DNA from: Variovorax sp. | GTDB taxonomy: Bacteria > Pseudomonadota > Gammaproteobacteria > Burkholderiales > Burkholderiaceae_C | Reading direction: 5' to 3' | Length of the DNA stretch: 40,808 nucleotides | NCBI GenBank assembly: GCA_004210915.1 | Contig: SEGS01000025.1 | Location: 1-40,808, forward strand | Shown: one piece after another, positions 6,705 to 15,864 of the stretch | Layout of the letters: every line of letters begins with the position of its first letter | Numbering within the stretch: position 1 is the first letter of the stretch | Notes under the pieces: model-generated | What the model saw: only the letters and a program-made list of their open reading frames with translations | Told to the model about the DNA's origin: nothing | Database searches by the model: none | Made by a program: the position numbers and the translations under genes

Positions 6705-9644
6705 ATGTCCCTGGTTTTTCTCGTCGCACTTCCCTTCATCGCCAGCGTTCTGGCGGCCCTGCTGCCATCGAACGCCCGCAACCGGGAGTCGACACTGGCA
6801 GGGCTGGTCGCGCTGGGCTGCGCGATACAGGCGGCGTGGCTGTTCCCCCAGGTGGCGGACGGCGGCGTGCTTCGGCATGAGATCGAGTGGCTCCCTTCAT
6901 TGGGGCTGAATCTCGTCTTCCGGATGGACGGCTTTGCCTGGCTGTTCTGCATGCTGGTCCTGGGCATCGGCGCGCTGGTGGTGCTGTATGCGCGCTACTA
7001 CATGTCGGCGTCCGACCCGGTCCCACGCTTCTTCGCTTTCTTCCTCGCGTTCATGGGCGCGATGATGGGCGTGGTGCTGTCGGGCAATCTGGTTCAGATG
7101 GTCCTGTTCTGGGAGCTGACCAGCCTCTTCTCGTTCCTCCTGATCGGCTATTGGCACCACCGGCGCGACGCGCGGCGCGGTGCGCGCATGGCCTTGACCG
7201 TGACCGGCGCCGGCGGCCTCTGCCTGCTGGGCGGCGTGCTGATGCTGGGTCGGATCACCGGCAGCTACGAGCTCGATGTAGTGTTGGCCTCGGGCGACCT
7301 GATCCGCGCTCACGCGCTCTACCCCGCCGCGCTGGTGCTGGTGCTGCTCGGCGCCTTCACCAAGAGCGCGCAGTTCCCCTTCCACTTCTGGCTGCCGCGC
7401 GCCATGGCCGCGCCGACGCCCGTCTCCGCGTACCTGCACTCGGCCACCATGGTGAAGCTGGGCGTGTTCCTCATGGCGCGCCTGTGGCCTGCGCTGTCGG
7501 GCACCGAAGAGTGGTTCTGGCTGGTCGGCGGTGCCGGCGCGATCACGCTGCTGCTCGGCGGTTTCGCCGCAATGTTCCAGCGCGACCTGAAAGCGCTGCT
7601 CGCGTACTCGACCATCTCGCACCTCGGGCTGATCACGCTGCTGCTCGGCCTCAACAGCCCGCTCGCCACGGTGGCCGCGGTCTTCCACATCATGAACCAC
7701 GCGACCTTCAAGGCCTCGCTGTTCATGGCCGCCGGGATCATCGACCATGAGACCGGCACCCGCGACATCCGCAAGCTCAGCGGCCTGATGCGCCTGATGC
7801 CGATCACCGGCACGCTCGCGATCATCGCCAGCGCCTCGATGGCCGGCGTGCCGCTGCTCAACGGCTTTCTGTCGAAGGAAATGTTCTTCGCCGAGACGGT
7901 GTTCATCCAGTCCACGCCGTGGGTCGACCTGAGCCTGCCCATCATCGCGACCATCGCGGGCATCTTCAGCGTGGCCTACTCCGCGCGCTTCGTCTTCGAT
8001 GTCTTCTTCGGCGCGCCGTGTGGACCGGACGTGCCCAAGCAGCCGCACGAGCCGCCCCACTGGATGCGCGTGCCGGTCGAATTGCTGGTGCTGATCTGCC
8101 TGGTCGTCGGCGTCATGCCGGCCTGGTCGGTGGGCGCGTTTCTCGCCGCGGCGGCTGCGCCTGTGGTGGGCGGCACGCTGCCGGTCTACAGCCTCGCGGT
8201 CTGGCACGGCTTCAACATGCCGCTGGTGATGAGCTTCGTGGCCCTGCTCGGCGGCGCGGCGCTGTACCTGGTCCAGCGGCGGCAGCGTGCCGGTGGCGGC
8301 CTCGAAGCGACGCCCCTGCTGCACCACTTCGATGGCCAGCGCATTTTCGAGAACCTGCTGGCCCGGCTCAGCGAACTGGGCCGCCGCAGCCGACGCACGC
8401 TCGGCACGCGGCGCATGCAGTCGCAGTTGCTGCTGCTCTTCGTGGTGGCCATCGCGGGCGGCGGTGCGGCGCTCTGGCAAACGCCCGCCGCACCCGGCGA
8501 TCGTCCGCTCTTGCCGTTCTCGCCGATGCTCGCAATGACCTGGCTGATTGGCTGCGTCTGCGCGCTCGCGGCCGCCTGGCAAGCCAAGTTCCACCGGCTC
8601 GCCGCTGTCATGCTGGCCTCGGGCGCGGGTCTCGTGAGTTGCATCACCTACATCTGGTTCTCCGCGCCCGACCTGGCGCTCACGCAGTTGGTGGTGGAGG
8701 CCGTGACCACCGTGCTGATCCTGCTCGGACTGCGCTGGCTCCCCATGCGCAAGGCCCAGCCAGAACCGATGCGGGCGCGCTTGCGGCCCTGGGGCCGGCG
8801 CGGTCGCGACCTGGTGATCGCCGCGGCCGCCGGCGTGGGGATGACGTCGCTGTCCTGGGCGATCATGACCCGCTCGTTCCCGCAGAGCATGTCGCCCTTC
8901 TTCCTCGAACGCGCATTGCCGCAGGGTGGCGGCACCAACGTCGTGAACGTCATGCTGGTCGACTTCCGCGGCTTCGACACCTTTGGCGAGATCGTGGTGC
9001 TCGGCATCGTGGCGCTCACGGTGTATGCGCTGCTGCGGCGCTTCCGTCCCGCGATCGAATCGATGGCGTTGCCGGCCCAGCAACGGGCGCAGGTCGACGA
9101 TGGCAGCAGCGACCTGCTGAACCCCCGCCGCGCCAAGGACACCGCCGTCGGCTACCTGATGGTGCCGGCCGTGCTGGTCCGTCTGCTATTGCCGCTGGCC
9201 GTGCTGGTATCGGTCTACTTCTTCATGCGCGGTCACAACCAGCCAGGCGGCGGCTTCGTTGCCGGCTTGGTGATGTCGGTCGCGCTGTTGCTGCAATTCA
9301 TCGTTTCCGGCACCGAATGGGTGGAAGAGCATCTGCGCATCTATCCGCGGCGCTGGATCGCGGTCGGCATGCTGCTCGCGCTCGCCACCGGCGGCGGCTC
9401 CGTCCTGCTGGGCTACCCGTTCATGACGACGCACACCGCGCATTTCGACCTGCCGCTGCTCGGCACCATCCATGTGCCCAGCGCGCTGTTCTTCGATCTC
9501 GGCGTGTTCGCGCTCGTGCTCGGCTCGACCATGCTGATCCTCACCGGTCTGGCTCACCAATCGGTGCGCAGCCATCGCTGGGCCGACGAGCAGGCCGAGC
9601 GCGAAGCCGTTCGCCTGGCCGCCGAAGCGGAGGGCGCCGCCTGA
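6705..9644 (+). CDS. phaAB: Mrp/Pha cation:proton antiporter, fused A and B subunits
   Basis: This is the main subunit of a multi-subunit monovalent cation/H+ antiporter related to complex I. The 979-residue protein is a natural fusion. The N-terminal half is NuoL-like MrpA with the conserved glutamate in LFWELTSLFSF (E137) and lysine in FTKSAQFPFHFWLPRAM (K220), which match residues essential in characterised MrpA proteins. The C-terminal part from about residue 815 is an MrpB domain with the signature GHNQPGGGF at 843-851. I chose the ATG at 6705, which starts the first membrane helix. An ATG at 6678 adds nine hydrophilic residues. The stop overlaps phaC by one base. Confidence 0.94.
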   Translation: MSLVFLVALPFIASVLAALLPSNARNRESTLAGLVALGCAIQAAWLFPQVADGGVLRHEIEWLPSLGLNLVFRMDGFAWLFCMLVLGIGALVVLYARYYMSASDPVPRFFAFFLAFMGAMMGVVLSGNLVQMVLFWELTSLFSFLLIGYWHHRRDARRGARMALTVTGAGGLCLLGGVLMLGRITGSYELDVVLASGDLIRAHALYPAALVLVLLGAFTKSAQFPFHFWLPRAMAAPTPVSAYLHSATMVKLGVFLMARLWPALSGTEEWFWLVGGAGAITLLLGGFAAMFQRDLKALLAYSTISHLGLITLLLGLNSPLATVAAVFHIMNHATFKASLFMAAGIIDHETGTRDIRKLSGLMRLMPITGTLAIIASASMAGVPLLNGFLSKEMFFAETVFIQSTPWVDLSLPIIATIAGIFSVAYSARFVFDVFFGAPCGPDVPKQPHEPPHWMRVPVELLVLICLVVGVMPAWSVGAFLAAAAAPVVGGTLPVYSLAVWHGFNMPLVMSFVALLGGAALYLVQRRQRAGGGLEATPLLHHFDGQRIFENLLARLSELGRRSRRTLGTRRMQSQLLLLFVVAIAGGGAALWQTPAAPGDRPLLPFSPMLAMTWLIGCVCALAAAWQAKFHRLAAVMLASGAGLVSCITYIWFSAPDLALTQLVVEAVTTVLILLGLRWLPMRKAQPEPMRARLRPWGRRGRDLVIAAAAGVGMTSLSWAIMTRSFPQSMSPFFLERALPQGGGTNVVNVMLVDFRGFDTFGEIVVLGIVALTVYALLRRFRPAIESMALPAQQRAQVDDGSSDLLNPRRAKDTAVGYLMVPAVLVRLLLPLAVLVSVYFFMRGHNQPGGGFVAGLVMSVALLLQFIVSGTEWVEEHLRIYPRRWIAVGMLLALATGGGSVLLGYPFMTTHTAHFDLPLLGTIHVPSALFFDLGVFALVLGSTMLILTGLAHQSVRSHRWADEQAEREAVRLAAEAEGAA

Positions 9645-9997
9645 TGGAAATCGTCCTCGCCATCGCCATCGGCGTGCTGACCGGCTCGGCCGTCTACCTG
9701 ATGCTTCGCCCGCGGACCTTCCAGGTGATCATGGGGCTGACGCTCATGTCCTATGCGGTGAATCTTTTCATCTTCACGATGGGCCGGCTGAAGGTCGACA
9801 GTGAACCGGTACTGGTGGCCGGGTTCACCGCGACGCTGGCCAACACCGCCGACCCGACGCCGCAGGCGCTTGCGCTCACCGCGATCGTGATCGGCTTTGC
9901 GATGACCGCGTTGTTTCTGGTCGTGATGCTCGCCTCGCGCGGCCTGACCGACACCGACCATGTGGATGGCGAAGAGCGCCAGGAGCAGCAGGAATGA
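9644..9997 (+). CDS. phaC: Mrp/Pha antiporter subunit C
   Basis: This 117-residue, three-helix NuoK-like subunit of the antiporter has typical MrpC features: RPRTFQVIMGLTLMSYAVNLFIFTMG and ADPTPQALALTAIVIGFAMTALFL, the DPLPQALVLTAIVI-like signature. The C-terminus is a short acidic cytoplasmic tail. The start ATG shares one base with the phaAB stop, and the stop overlaps phaD by four bases. Confidence 0.93.
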   Translation: MEIVLAIAIGVLTGSAVYLMLRPRTFQVIMGLTLMSYAVNLFIFTMGRLKVDSEPVLVAGFTATLANTADPTPQALALTAIVIGFAMTALFLVVMLASRGLTDTDHVDGEERQEQQE

Positions 9998-11694
9998 ACG
10001 AGTTCTTCGCATTCCTCGACCGGCTGCTCGAGTTCAGCATGCCGCACCTGATCGCCGTGCCGATCCTGGTGCCGATGCTCACCGCCGCGCTGATGCTGCT
10101 GCTGGGCGAGCAACGGCGCCGCACCAAGTCCGCGCTGAGCGTGGCATCCGGGCTGATCGGCCTGCTCGCCGCACTCGCTTTGCTGCGCTGGGTCAACGCG
10201 GTGGACACCGGCAATGGACCGGGCTCGATCGGCGTCTATCTGGCGGGCAACTGGCGCGCGCCCTTTGGCATCGTGCTGGTGGCTGACCGGCTCTCGACGC
10301 TGATGGTCGCGCTCACGGCTGTGGTGGCGTTCGCCGCGTCGATCTATTCGACGGCCCGGTGGGACCGCGCCGGCGTGCACTTCCATCCGCTGCTACAGCT
10401 TCAGCTGATGGGCCTCAACGGCGCCTTCCTGACGGGCGACCTGTTCAACCTCTTCGTGTTCTTCGAAGTCATGCTGGCTGCGTCGTACGGCCTGCTGCTG
10501 CATGGCTCGGGGCGTCTGCGCGTACAGGCGGGTCTTCACTACATCGCCATCAACCTGGCGGCGTCCTCGCTGTTCCTGGTCGGCGCCGCCATGCTCTACG
10601 GCGTGACTGGCACGCTGAACATGGCCGATCTGGGCATGCGCATTGCCCAACTGGACGCCGGTGACCGCGGCTTGGTGCATGCGGCGGCGGCCATCCTTGC
10701 GACGGCCTTCTTTGCGAAAGCCGGGGCCTGGCCGCTCAATTTCTGGTTGGTGCCGGCCTACAGCGCAGCCGTCTCGCCGGTGGGTGCCGTCTTTGCGTTG
10801 CTGACCAAGCTGGGCATCTACACGCTGCTGCGCCTGTGGACGGTGCTGTTCGCGCCTGACACCGGCGATTCGGCGCAGTTCGGACAAGCCGTGTTGACCG
10901 GCATGGGCCTCGCCACGCTCACCGTGGCTGCCCTGGGCATCGTCGGGACGCAGCGGCTGTCGAACCTCGCGGGCTTCAGCGTGCTGATCTCCGCCGGCAC
11001 CTTGCTCACGGCCATCGGCATCGGGCAGTCGGCGGTCTGGGGTGGCGCGCTCTTCTACCTGCTGTCATCGACGCTGGCTGCCAGCGCCTTCTTTCTTCTG
11101 ACCGACATGATCGAGCGCTGGCGCAACGCCGGCTCGAGCGTGGCGCCGCATGAGCGGGCCGGCAACGCGCCGTTCCTCTCGGAAGACCTGCAGCGGCAGG
11201 ACGACGTGAACCTCGACGACGACGCCGAAGCCCTGTACGGCCGCGCCATCCCCGCGGGCGTGGCCTTTCTCGGCCTGTGCTTCGTCGGCTGTACGCTGCT
11301 GCTGGCGGGCCTGCCCCCGCTGTCCGGTTTCATCGGCAAGTTCGCAATGCTGGCCGGGTTGCTCGGCGGCGACGAGGTGACGCCGGCAGCCTGGGCCTTC
11401 ATGGCACTGCTGATCGGCTCGGGCTTCCTGTCGTTGATCGCGCTGAGCCGTACCGGCATCCGCCACTTCTGGACGCAGCCGCATGCCACCCTGCCCTCGC
11501 TGCCCGCCCTCGAAGTGCTGCCGGTGGCGGCGCTGCTGGCGGCTTGCGCGGCTTTGACGTTCGCAGCCGGCCCCGTCATGCAGCATGCAGAAGCGACGGC
11601 CGAAGGCCTGCGCTCGCCTGCGGCCTATCGCGCCGCGGTAATGGGGGCGATGGAATTGCCCGGCCCCACGGCCCCCACGGAGCTTTCGCCATGA
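9994..11694 (+). CDS. phaD: Mrp/Pha antiporter subunit D
   Basis: This is the second large NuoM/NuoN-like subunit of the antiporter, 566 residues with about 14 hydrophobic segments. The conserved glutamate appears in NLFVFFEVMLAASYGLLLHG and the conserved lysine in FFAKAGAWPLNFWLVPAYSAA. A second lysine is in LLTKLGIYTLLR. A hydrophilic loop (about residues 380-415, SVAPHERAGN to DDDAEALYGR) separates the last membrane segments. It overlaps phaC and phaE by four bases each. Confidence 0.94.
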   Translation: MNEFFAFLDRLLEFSMPHLIAVPILVPMLTAALMLLLGEQRRRTKSALSVASGLIGLLAALALLRWVNAVDTGNGPGSIGVYLAGNWRAPFGIVLVADRLSTLMVALTAVVAFAASIYSTARWDRAGVHFHPLLQLQLMGLNGAFLTGDLFNLFVFFEVMLAASYGLLLHGSGRLRVQAGLHYIAINLAASSLFLVGAAMLYGVTGTLNMADLGMRIAQLDAGDRGLVHAAAAILATAFFAKAGAWPLNFWLVPAYSAAVSPVGAVFALLTKLGIYTLLRLWTVLFAPDTGDSAQFGQAVLTGMGLATLTVAALGIVGTQRLSNLAGFSVLISAGTLLTAIGIGQSAVWGGALFYLLSSTLAASAFFLLTDMIERWRNAGSSVAPHERAGNAPFLSEDLQRQDDVNLDDDAEALYGRAIPAGVAFLGLCFVGCTLLLAGLPPLSGFIGKFAMLAGLLGGDEVTPAAWAFMALLIGSGFLSLIALSRTGIRHFWTQPHATLPSLPALEVLPVAALLAACAALTFAAGPVMQHAEATAEGLRSPAAYRAAVMGAMELPGPTAPTELSP

Positions 11695-12185
11695 TCAAGC
11701 GCTGGATTCCGTCGCCGCCGCTTTCGCTGGCGCTGTTCATCGTCTGGCTGCTGCTGAACCAGTCTTTCGACGTGGCCACGTTCGCGCTGGCCGCGCTGTT
11801 TTCCATCATCGTGCCGCTCATCACCCGGAGTCTGCGCCCTGCCACCGTGCGCATGCGCCGGCCGATGCTGGTGATCAAGCTCACCGGTGTGGTCATGTAC
11901 GACCTGGTGCGCTCGGCCTGGACAGTGGCCCGCCTGCTGCTCACGCGGCGCAACGCCGACATCAAGCCCTGCTTCATCGAGATACCGCTCCAGCTGCGCG
12001 ACCCGAATGCGCTGGCCGTGCTGGCGATGATCTTCTGCCTGACGCCCGGCACCGCCTGGGGTGAGCTGTCGTTCGATCGATCGAAGCTGCTGATCCATAT
12101 GTTCGACCTGCAAGACCCGCAGCCTTTCTTGGAGATGGTGCGCGACCGTTACGAGCGCCCGTTGCAGGAGATCTTCGAATCATGA
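11691..12185 (+). CDS. phaE: Mrp/Pha antiporter subunit E
   Basis: This 164-residue MrpE subunit is needed for assembly of the antiporter in known systems. It has an N-terminal hydrophobic hairpin and then the conserved cytoplasmic domain with VVMYDLVRSAWTVARLLL, LAMIFCLTPGTAWGEL and HMFDLQDPQ, matching the family pattern of T-PGT followed by the HxLD motif. Its start overlaps the phaD stop and its stop overlaps phaF, in the same ATGA arrangement seen throughout this operon. Confidence 0.92.
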   Translation: MIKRWIPSPPLSLALFIVWLLLNQSFDVATFALAALFSIIVPLITRSLRPATVRMRRPMLVIKLTGVVMYDLVRSAWTVARLLLTRRNADIKPCFIEIPLQLRDPNALAVLAMIFCLTPGTAWGELSFDRSKLLIHMFDLQDPQPFLEMVRDRYERPLQEIFES

Positions 12186-12460
12186 CCCCCATCCTTTTCT
12201 GGGCCCTCAAGCTCGGCTTGTTCCTGCTGGCGGTGGCGATGCTTTGCGCGCTCACGCGGCTGCTGATCGGGCCGTCGGCGCAAGACCGCGTGATGGCTCT
12301 GGATTGCCTCTACATCAACGGCATGCTGATGATGCTGGTGCTGGGCATCAATTACGCGAGCAACGTCTACTTCGAGGCCGCAATGCTGATTGCGCTGTTC
12401 GGCTTCGTGGCATCGACTTCGCTGGCCAAGTTCCTCCTGCGCGGCGAGGTGATCGAATGA
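12182..12460 (+). CDS. phaF: Mrp/Pha antiporter subunit F
   Basis: This 92-residue, three-helix MrpF subunit contains the family motif RLLIGPSAQDRVMALDCLYINGMLM between helices 1 and 2, and ends in an amphipathic GFVASTSLAKFLLRGE. Sodium or bile-salt efflux has been attributed to this subunit in Bacillus. Here only the assembled antiporter function can be inferred. It overlaps phaE and phaG by four bases. Confidence 0.92.
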   Translation: MTPILFWALKLGLFLLAVAMLCALTRLLIGPSAQDRVMALDCLYINGMLMMLVLGINYASNVYFEAAMLIALFGFVASTSLAKFLLRGEVIE

Positions 12461-12858
12461 CGGAAAGCCTTGCCATCACCGACTTCATCGCCGGCCCGCT
12501 GCCGCTGTGGGCCGAGATCCTCACGGCGGCGTTCGTGGTCATCGGCGCGGCCTTCGCGGCCATCGGCTCCTTCGGCCTGGTGCGCCTGCCCACCTTCTTC
12601 GACCGCATCCACGCGCCGACGCTGGCCGCCACGCTCGGCACCTGGTGCATCACGCTGGCCACCATCACCTACTTCTCGGTGCAGGGCGGCAACCTATTCC
12701 TGCATGCGCTCCTGATCGTCATGCTGGTCGCCGTCACGGCGCCAGTGACAACCATCTTCCTGATGCGCGCCGCACTATTCCGGGAGCGCCAGCAAGGTGG
12801 CAGCGTGCCGCCCGAGTCGCGGACGGACATGACGCCGAGCGGCGCCGACCCGACCTGA
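12457..12858 (+). CDS. phaG: Mrp/Pha antiporter subunit G
   Basis: This is the last gene of the antiporter operon, encoding a 133-residue MrpG subunit with three hydrophobic helices. The signature IGSFGLVRLPTFFDRIHAPTLAATLGTWC matches the family pattern GxxRxPDxxxRxHA. The hydrophilic tail (about residues 105-133) is variable in this family. It converges on xdhC with only six bases between the stop codons, and no terminator hairpin is evident there. Confidence 0.92.
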   Translation: MTESLAITDFIAGPLPLWAEILTAAFVVIGAAFAAIGSFGLVRLPTFFDRIHAPTLAATLGTWCITLATITYFSVQGGNLFLHALLIVMLVAVTAPVTTIFLMRAALFRERQQGGSVPPESRTDMTPSGADPT

Positions 12859-12864
12859 TCGACG

Positions 12865-13899
12865 CTACACGGCCGTGCTGCTGCCCTGCTGCGCCTTGGC
12901 ATGGGCCACGTCGGTTTCGCGCGGCAGCACGACGCCGTTCTTCACGGCCAGGATTTCGGCCATCACGCTGACCGCAATCTCGGGCGGCGTCTTGCTGCCG
13001 ATGTAGATGCCGATCGGCCCGCGCAGGCGCATGAGCGATGCCTGCGTCTGATCGAAGTGCGTGATCATGCGTTCGCGCCGGGCCTCGGCGTTGCGACGCG
13101 AACCGATGGCGCCGACGTAGAACGCCTCGGTCTGCAACGCCTCGAGCAGCGCCAGGTCGTCCAGCTTCGGATCGTGCGTGAGCCCGACGACGCAGCTGCG
13201 GCGGTCGGGCCGGAACGACATCACTGCGTCATCGGGCATTTCGGTCGTTACCGTGACGCCGGGCACCGACCACGCGCTGCGGTACTCGGCGCGCGGGTCG
13301 CACAGCGTGACGGCGAAGCCGCTGAAACGCGCCATTGTCGCCAGGTACTCGGCCAGTTGGCCGGCACCGATCAGCAGCATCCGGTACTCGGGGCCGAAGG
13401 TGTTGACCAGTTCGGTCGCATCGATCGACAGCGCGGCCGGCAAGGCAGCCTCGGCCACGCGCACCGCGCCGTCGGTCAGCGAGACCGTGCGCTGCATCAG
13501 CCGCCCCTGCTCGAGCGCCAGCACCAGCGTATCGAGCGTCGCGCCATCGGGGTCGTACTCGAGCAGCAGTTCGAGCGTGCCGCCGCACGGCAGCCCGAAG
13601 CGGTGCGCCTCGTCCGCGGTGATGCCGTATTTGATGAGCGCCGGCGCACCCGATGGCATCGGCTCGGCGGCCGCGCCCGCACCTGCGCCTGTACCGCTGT
13701 AGCGGGCGATCAGGTCGTCTTCGATGCAGCCGCCCGAGACCGAGCCGGTCACGGCGCCGTCGTGCGCCAACGCCATGATCGAGCCCACCGGCCGCGGGGA
13801 CGAGCCCCAGGTGCGCACCACCGTCGCCAGCAACGCACGACGGCCGGCCAGCCGCCAGTCGCGCAGCGTGCGCAACACCATCACGTCCAGGTTTTCCAT
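12865..13899 (-). CDS. xdhC: XdhC/CoxI-family molybdoenzyme maturation factor
   Basis: XdhC proteins bind molybdenum cofactor, promote its sulfuration and hand it to xanthine-dehydrogenase-family enzymes. The 344-residue protein has the N-terminal XdhC domain (WGSSPRPVGS at 31-40, then SGGCIED with cysteine 58). After a linker it has a Rossmann domain with IGAGQLAEYLATMARFSGF and a C-terminal AIGSRRNAEAR segment. I chose the ATG at 13899, four bases after the coxG stop. An in-frame ATG at 13956 would overlap coxG. It is the last gene of the cox operon and very likely serves the CoxL enzyme. Confidence 0.9.
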   Translation of the reverse strand: MENLDVMVLRTLRDWRLAGRRALLATVVRTWGSSPRPVGSIMALAHDGAVTGSVSGGCIEDDLIARYSGTGAGAGAAAEPMPSGAPALIKYGITADEAHRFGLPCGGTLELLLEYDPDGATLDTLVLALEQGRLMQRTVSLTDGAVRVAEAALPAALSIDATELVNTFGPEYRMLLIGAGQLAEYLATMARFSGFAVTLCDPRAEYRSAWSVPGVTVTTEMPDDAVMSFRPDRRSCVVGLTHDPKLDDLALLEALQTEAFYVGAIGSRRNAEARRERMITHFDQTQASLMRLRGPIGIYIGSKTPPEIAVSVMAEILAVKNGVVLPRETDVAHAKAQQGSSTAV

Positions 13900-13903
13900 C
13901 GAC

Positions 13904-14545
13904 TCAACCGCGCAGGTACAGCACCACGCCGGCAACGATGGCCGCGGCCATGGCAATCCACAACCACTTCACGCTGCGCGGACCGGCAGCGCCGGGTGCG
14001 GCAGCCGATGGAGCGCGCGGCGCGAGCGCGTCGACATCGCCGAACGCGGTGATGCCCTCTTCTCTGTCGTCGCTCGCCGCCACGGCGGCTGGCGGCGCGG
14101 GATAGCGCTGGGCCATGAGCGCGTCCAAGCGCTTGAAGAAGTCATCGGCCATCGACTTGGCCGCGCCGTCGACCAGGCGCTGGCCCAGTTGCGCGATCTT
14201 GCCGCCGACCTGCGCCTGCACCGTGTACGCCAATTCGCAGCCCGCATCGTTGGGCGTCAGCGTGACGCTCGACGCGCCCTTGCCGAAGCCGGCCACGCCG
14301 CCCTGCCCCTCGAAGGACAGCTTGTAGCCGGCCGGTGGCGTGATCTCGGTCAGCGTGACCTTGCCGGTGAACTTGGCCGACACCGGACCGATCTTGACTG
14401 CCATGCCCACGTTGTAGGTGTCGTCACCGGCCGATTCGAACTTGTCGCAACCGGCCAGGCAGGCCTTGAGTGTTTCGGGATCGTTGAGCGCTTCCCAGGC
14501 TTGTTGTTGCGTGACGCCGAGCTGGCGGGTGCCGAGCATTTCCAT
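13904..14545 (-). CDS. coxG: CoxG-family SRPBCC protein with C-terminal membrane anchor
   Basis: This 213-residue protein has a START/SRPBCC-type fold over residues 1-150, with openings GTRQLGVTQQQAWEALNDPETLKACLAGC and GKVTLTEITPPAGYKLSFEGQGG characteristic of CoxG. It then has a variable linker and a single C-terminal hydrophobic helix (about 191-210). In Oligotropha CoxG recruits CO dehydrogenase to the inner face of the membrane. An equivalent anchoring of the CoxSLM enzyme here is inferred. It lies between coxE and xdhC with gaps of 31 and 4 bases. Confidence 0.88.
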   Translation of the reverse strand: MEMLGTRQLGVTQQQAWEALNDPETLKACLAGCDKFESAGDDTYNVGMAVKIGPVSAKFTGKVTLTEITPPAGYKLSFEGQGGVAGFGKGASSVTLTPNDAGCELAYTVQAQVGGKIAQLGQRLVDGAAKSMADDFFKRLDALMAQRYPAPPAAVAASDDREEGITAFGDVDALAPRAPSAAAPGAAGPRSVKWLWIAMAAAIVAGVVLYLRG

Positions 14546-14576
14546 GGTGTTGTCTTTCTTGTCCCGGGCAGCCGCG

Positions 14577-15797
14577 TCAGCGACTGGCCCGCATCAAGGC
14601 TGCGAGGCTCGCAGCCAGTTGTTCGAGGGCGCTCAAATTGTGGACCGCAAGCATCGCGTCCGCATGGCGATGCATCACGGCGGCCCCACGGGCCAAAGGG
14701 GCGTAGCCGTCGAAGCGCAGCAGCGGATTGAGCCACAGCACGCGACGCGAATGGCGCTTGAGCCAGAGCAGTTCACGTTCCAGCACGTCGGGCTCGCCGG
14801 TGTCGAGGCCGTCGCTGATGACCAGCACCAGCGTGCGCCGGCCGGTGAGGCGGCGTGCGTGCGTGCGGCGCAGTTCCGCGAGCGAATCGCCCAGGCGCGT
14901 GCCGCCCGCGAAATCGTCAATGGCGGCGCTGGCCTGCGCGAGCATGTCGTCGGTGTCGGCCGCGCGGAAGGCCGGCGTGAGGTCGGTCAGGCGGGTGCCG
15001 AAGGCGAACACGTCGCGTCGGCCCTTGCCTCCAAGTCCGGGGCGCGTGGCGGCGTGCAGGAAAGCGAGCAGCAGTCGCGCGTAGCGCTCCATCGAGCCGG
15101 ACACATCGACCAGCACCAGCAGCGGCAGCGGCTGTTCACGGCGTGACAGCCGCGGCAGGTGCAGCATCTCGCCGCCGGTGCGCGCCGCATGCTGCAGCAC
15201 GCCGGGCCAGTGCATGCGCGCGTGCGGGCTGGCGCCGTTCGCCGCGCGCAATCGACGCGACGGCACAGTGGGTACGGGCAGTGCGATGTCGCGCGCCAGG
15301 CGCTCGACCAGGCGGTACTCGGCGCCGCCCAGGGCATTGAAGTCGGCCTGCTTGAGCAACTGGCGGTCGCTGGCCGTCATGGCGGCGTCGAACTCGACTT
15401 CGCGCTCGGTCTTCGCCGGCGTTGTGGCTTCGCGCGGCGCCGTCAAGGCCTCGCGCACGCGCGGCCGCCGCTTCGAGGGCTCGGCCTTGCCCTCGGCGCT
15501 CGGCAGCATTTGCGCGAGCAGCTTGTTGGCGAGTTCCGGGTCCTGGAACATCGCGTCGAAGAGTTCGCGGAACACCTCGCGGTCCTGCTCGCGGCTGACC
15601 ATCACCGCCTCCATGGCGGCGCTCACATCGACCTTGCGGTCGAGGCCGATCAGCCCAACGGCTTCGGTGGCCAGGGCGATGCGCGCGGCGTCGGTGCGCA
15701 CGCCGGCGCGGCGCAGCGCCCGGCCGAACGCGACGATGTGGCCGGCGAGCTTGCCGCTGCGCGCGTCGCCGAGTTGCTGCACGCCGGCGACGTTCAT
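14577..15797 (-). CDS. coxE: CoxE-type VWA-domain protein
   Basis: This 406-residue protein has a von Willebrand factor A domain in the C-terminal half. The metal-ion-dependent adhesion motif DVSGS lies at 231-235, followed by TRLGDSLAELRR and VISDGLDTG. The N-terminal half is the family-specific CoxE region. In Oligotropha CoxE works with the AAA+ protein CoxD in maturing the metal site of CO dehydrogenase. The CoxD-CoxE pair here is adjacent, with a 67-base gap. The region around 105-135 is basic and low-complexity. Confidence 0.9.
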   Translation of the reverse strand: MNVAGVQQLGDARSGKLAGHIVAFGRALRRAGVRTDAARIALATEAVGLIGLDRKVDVSAAMEAVMVSREQDREVFRELFDAMFQDPELANKLLAQMLPSAEGKAEPSKRRPRVREALTAPREATTPAKTEREVEFDAAMTASDRQLLKQADFNALGGAEYRLVERLARDIALPVPTVPSRRLRAANGASPHARMHWPGVLQHAARTGGEMLHLPRLSRREQPLPLLVLVDVSGSMERYARLLLAFLHAATRPGLGGKGRRDVFAFGTRLTDLTPAFRAADTDDMLAQASAAIDDFAGGTRLGDSLAELRRTHARRLTGRRTLVLVISDGLDTGEPDVLERELLWLKRHSRRVLWLNPLLRFDGYAPLARGAAVMHRHADAMLAVHNLSALEQLAASLAALMRASR

Positions 15798-15864
15798 GGG
15801 TATGCCTGCGTCCTCGTGCTTCGCACGGCCGCGCGATCTTGCGCGCGGCGAGGCGGCACCGCGC

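Noticed and set aside
6897..9083. Minus-strand open frame of 728 codons
   Set aside because: It is antisense to phaAB. The product is a low-complexity H/Q/R/E-rich sequence without a domain; the plus-strand antiporter is certain.
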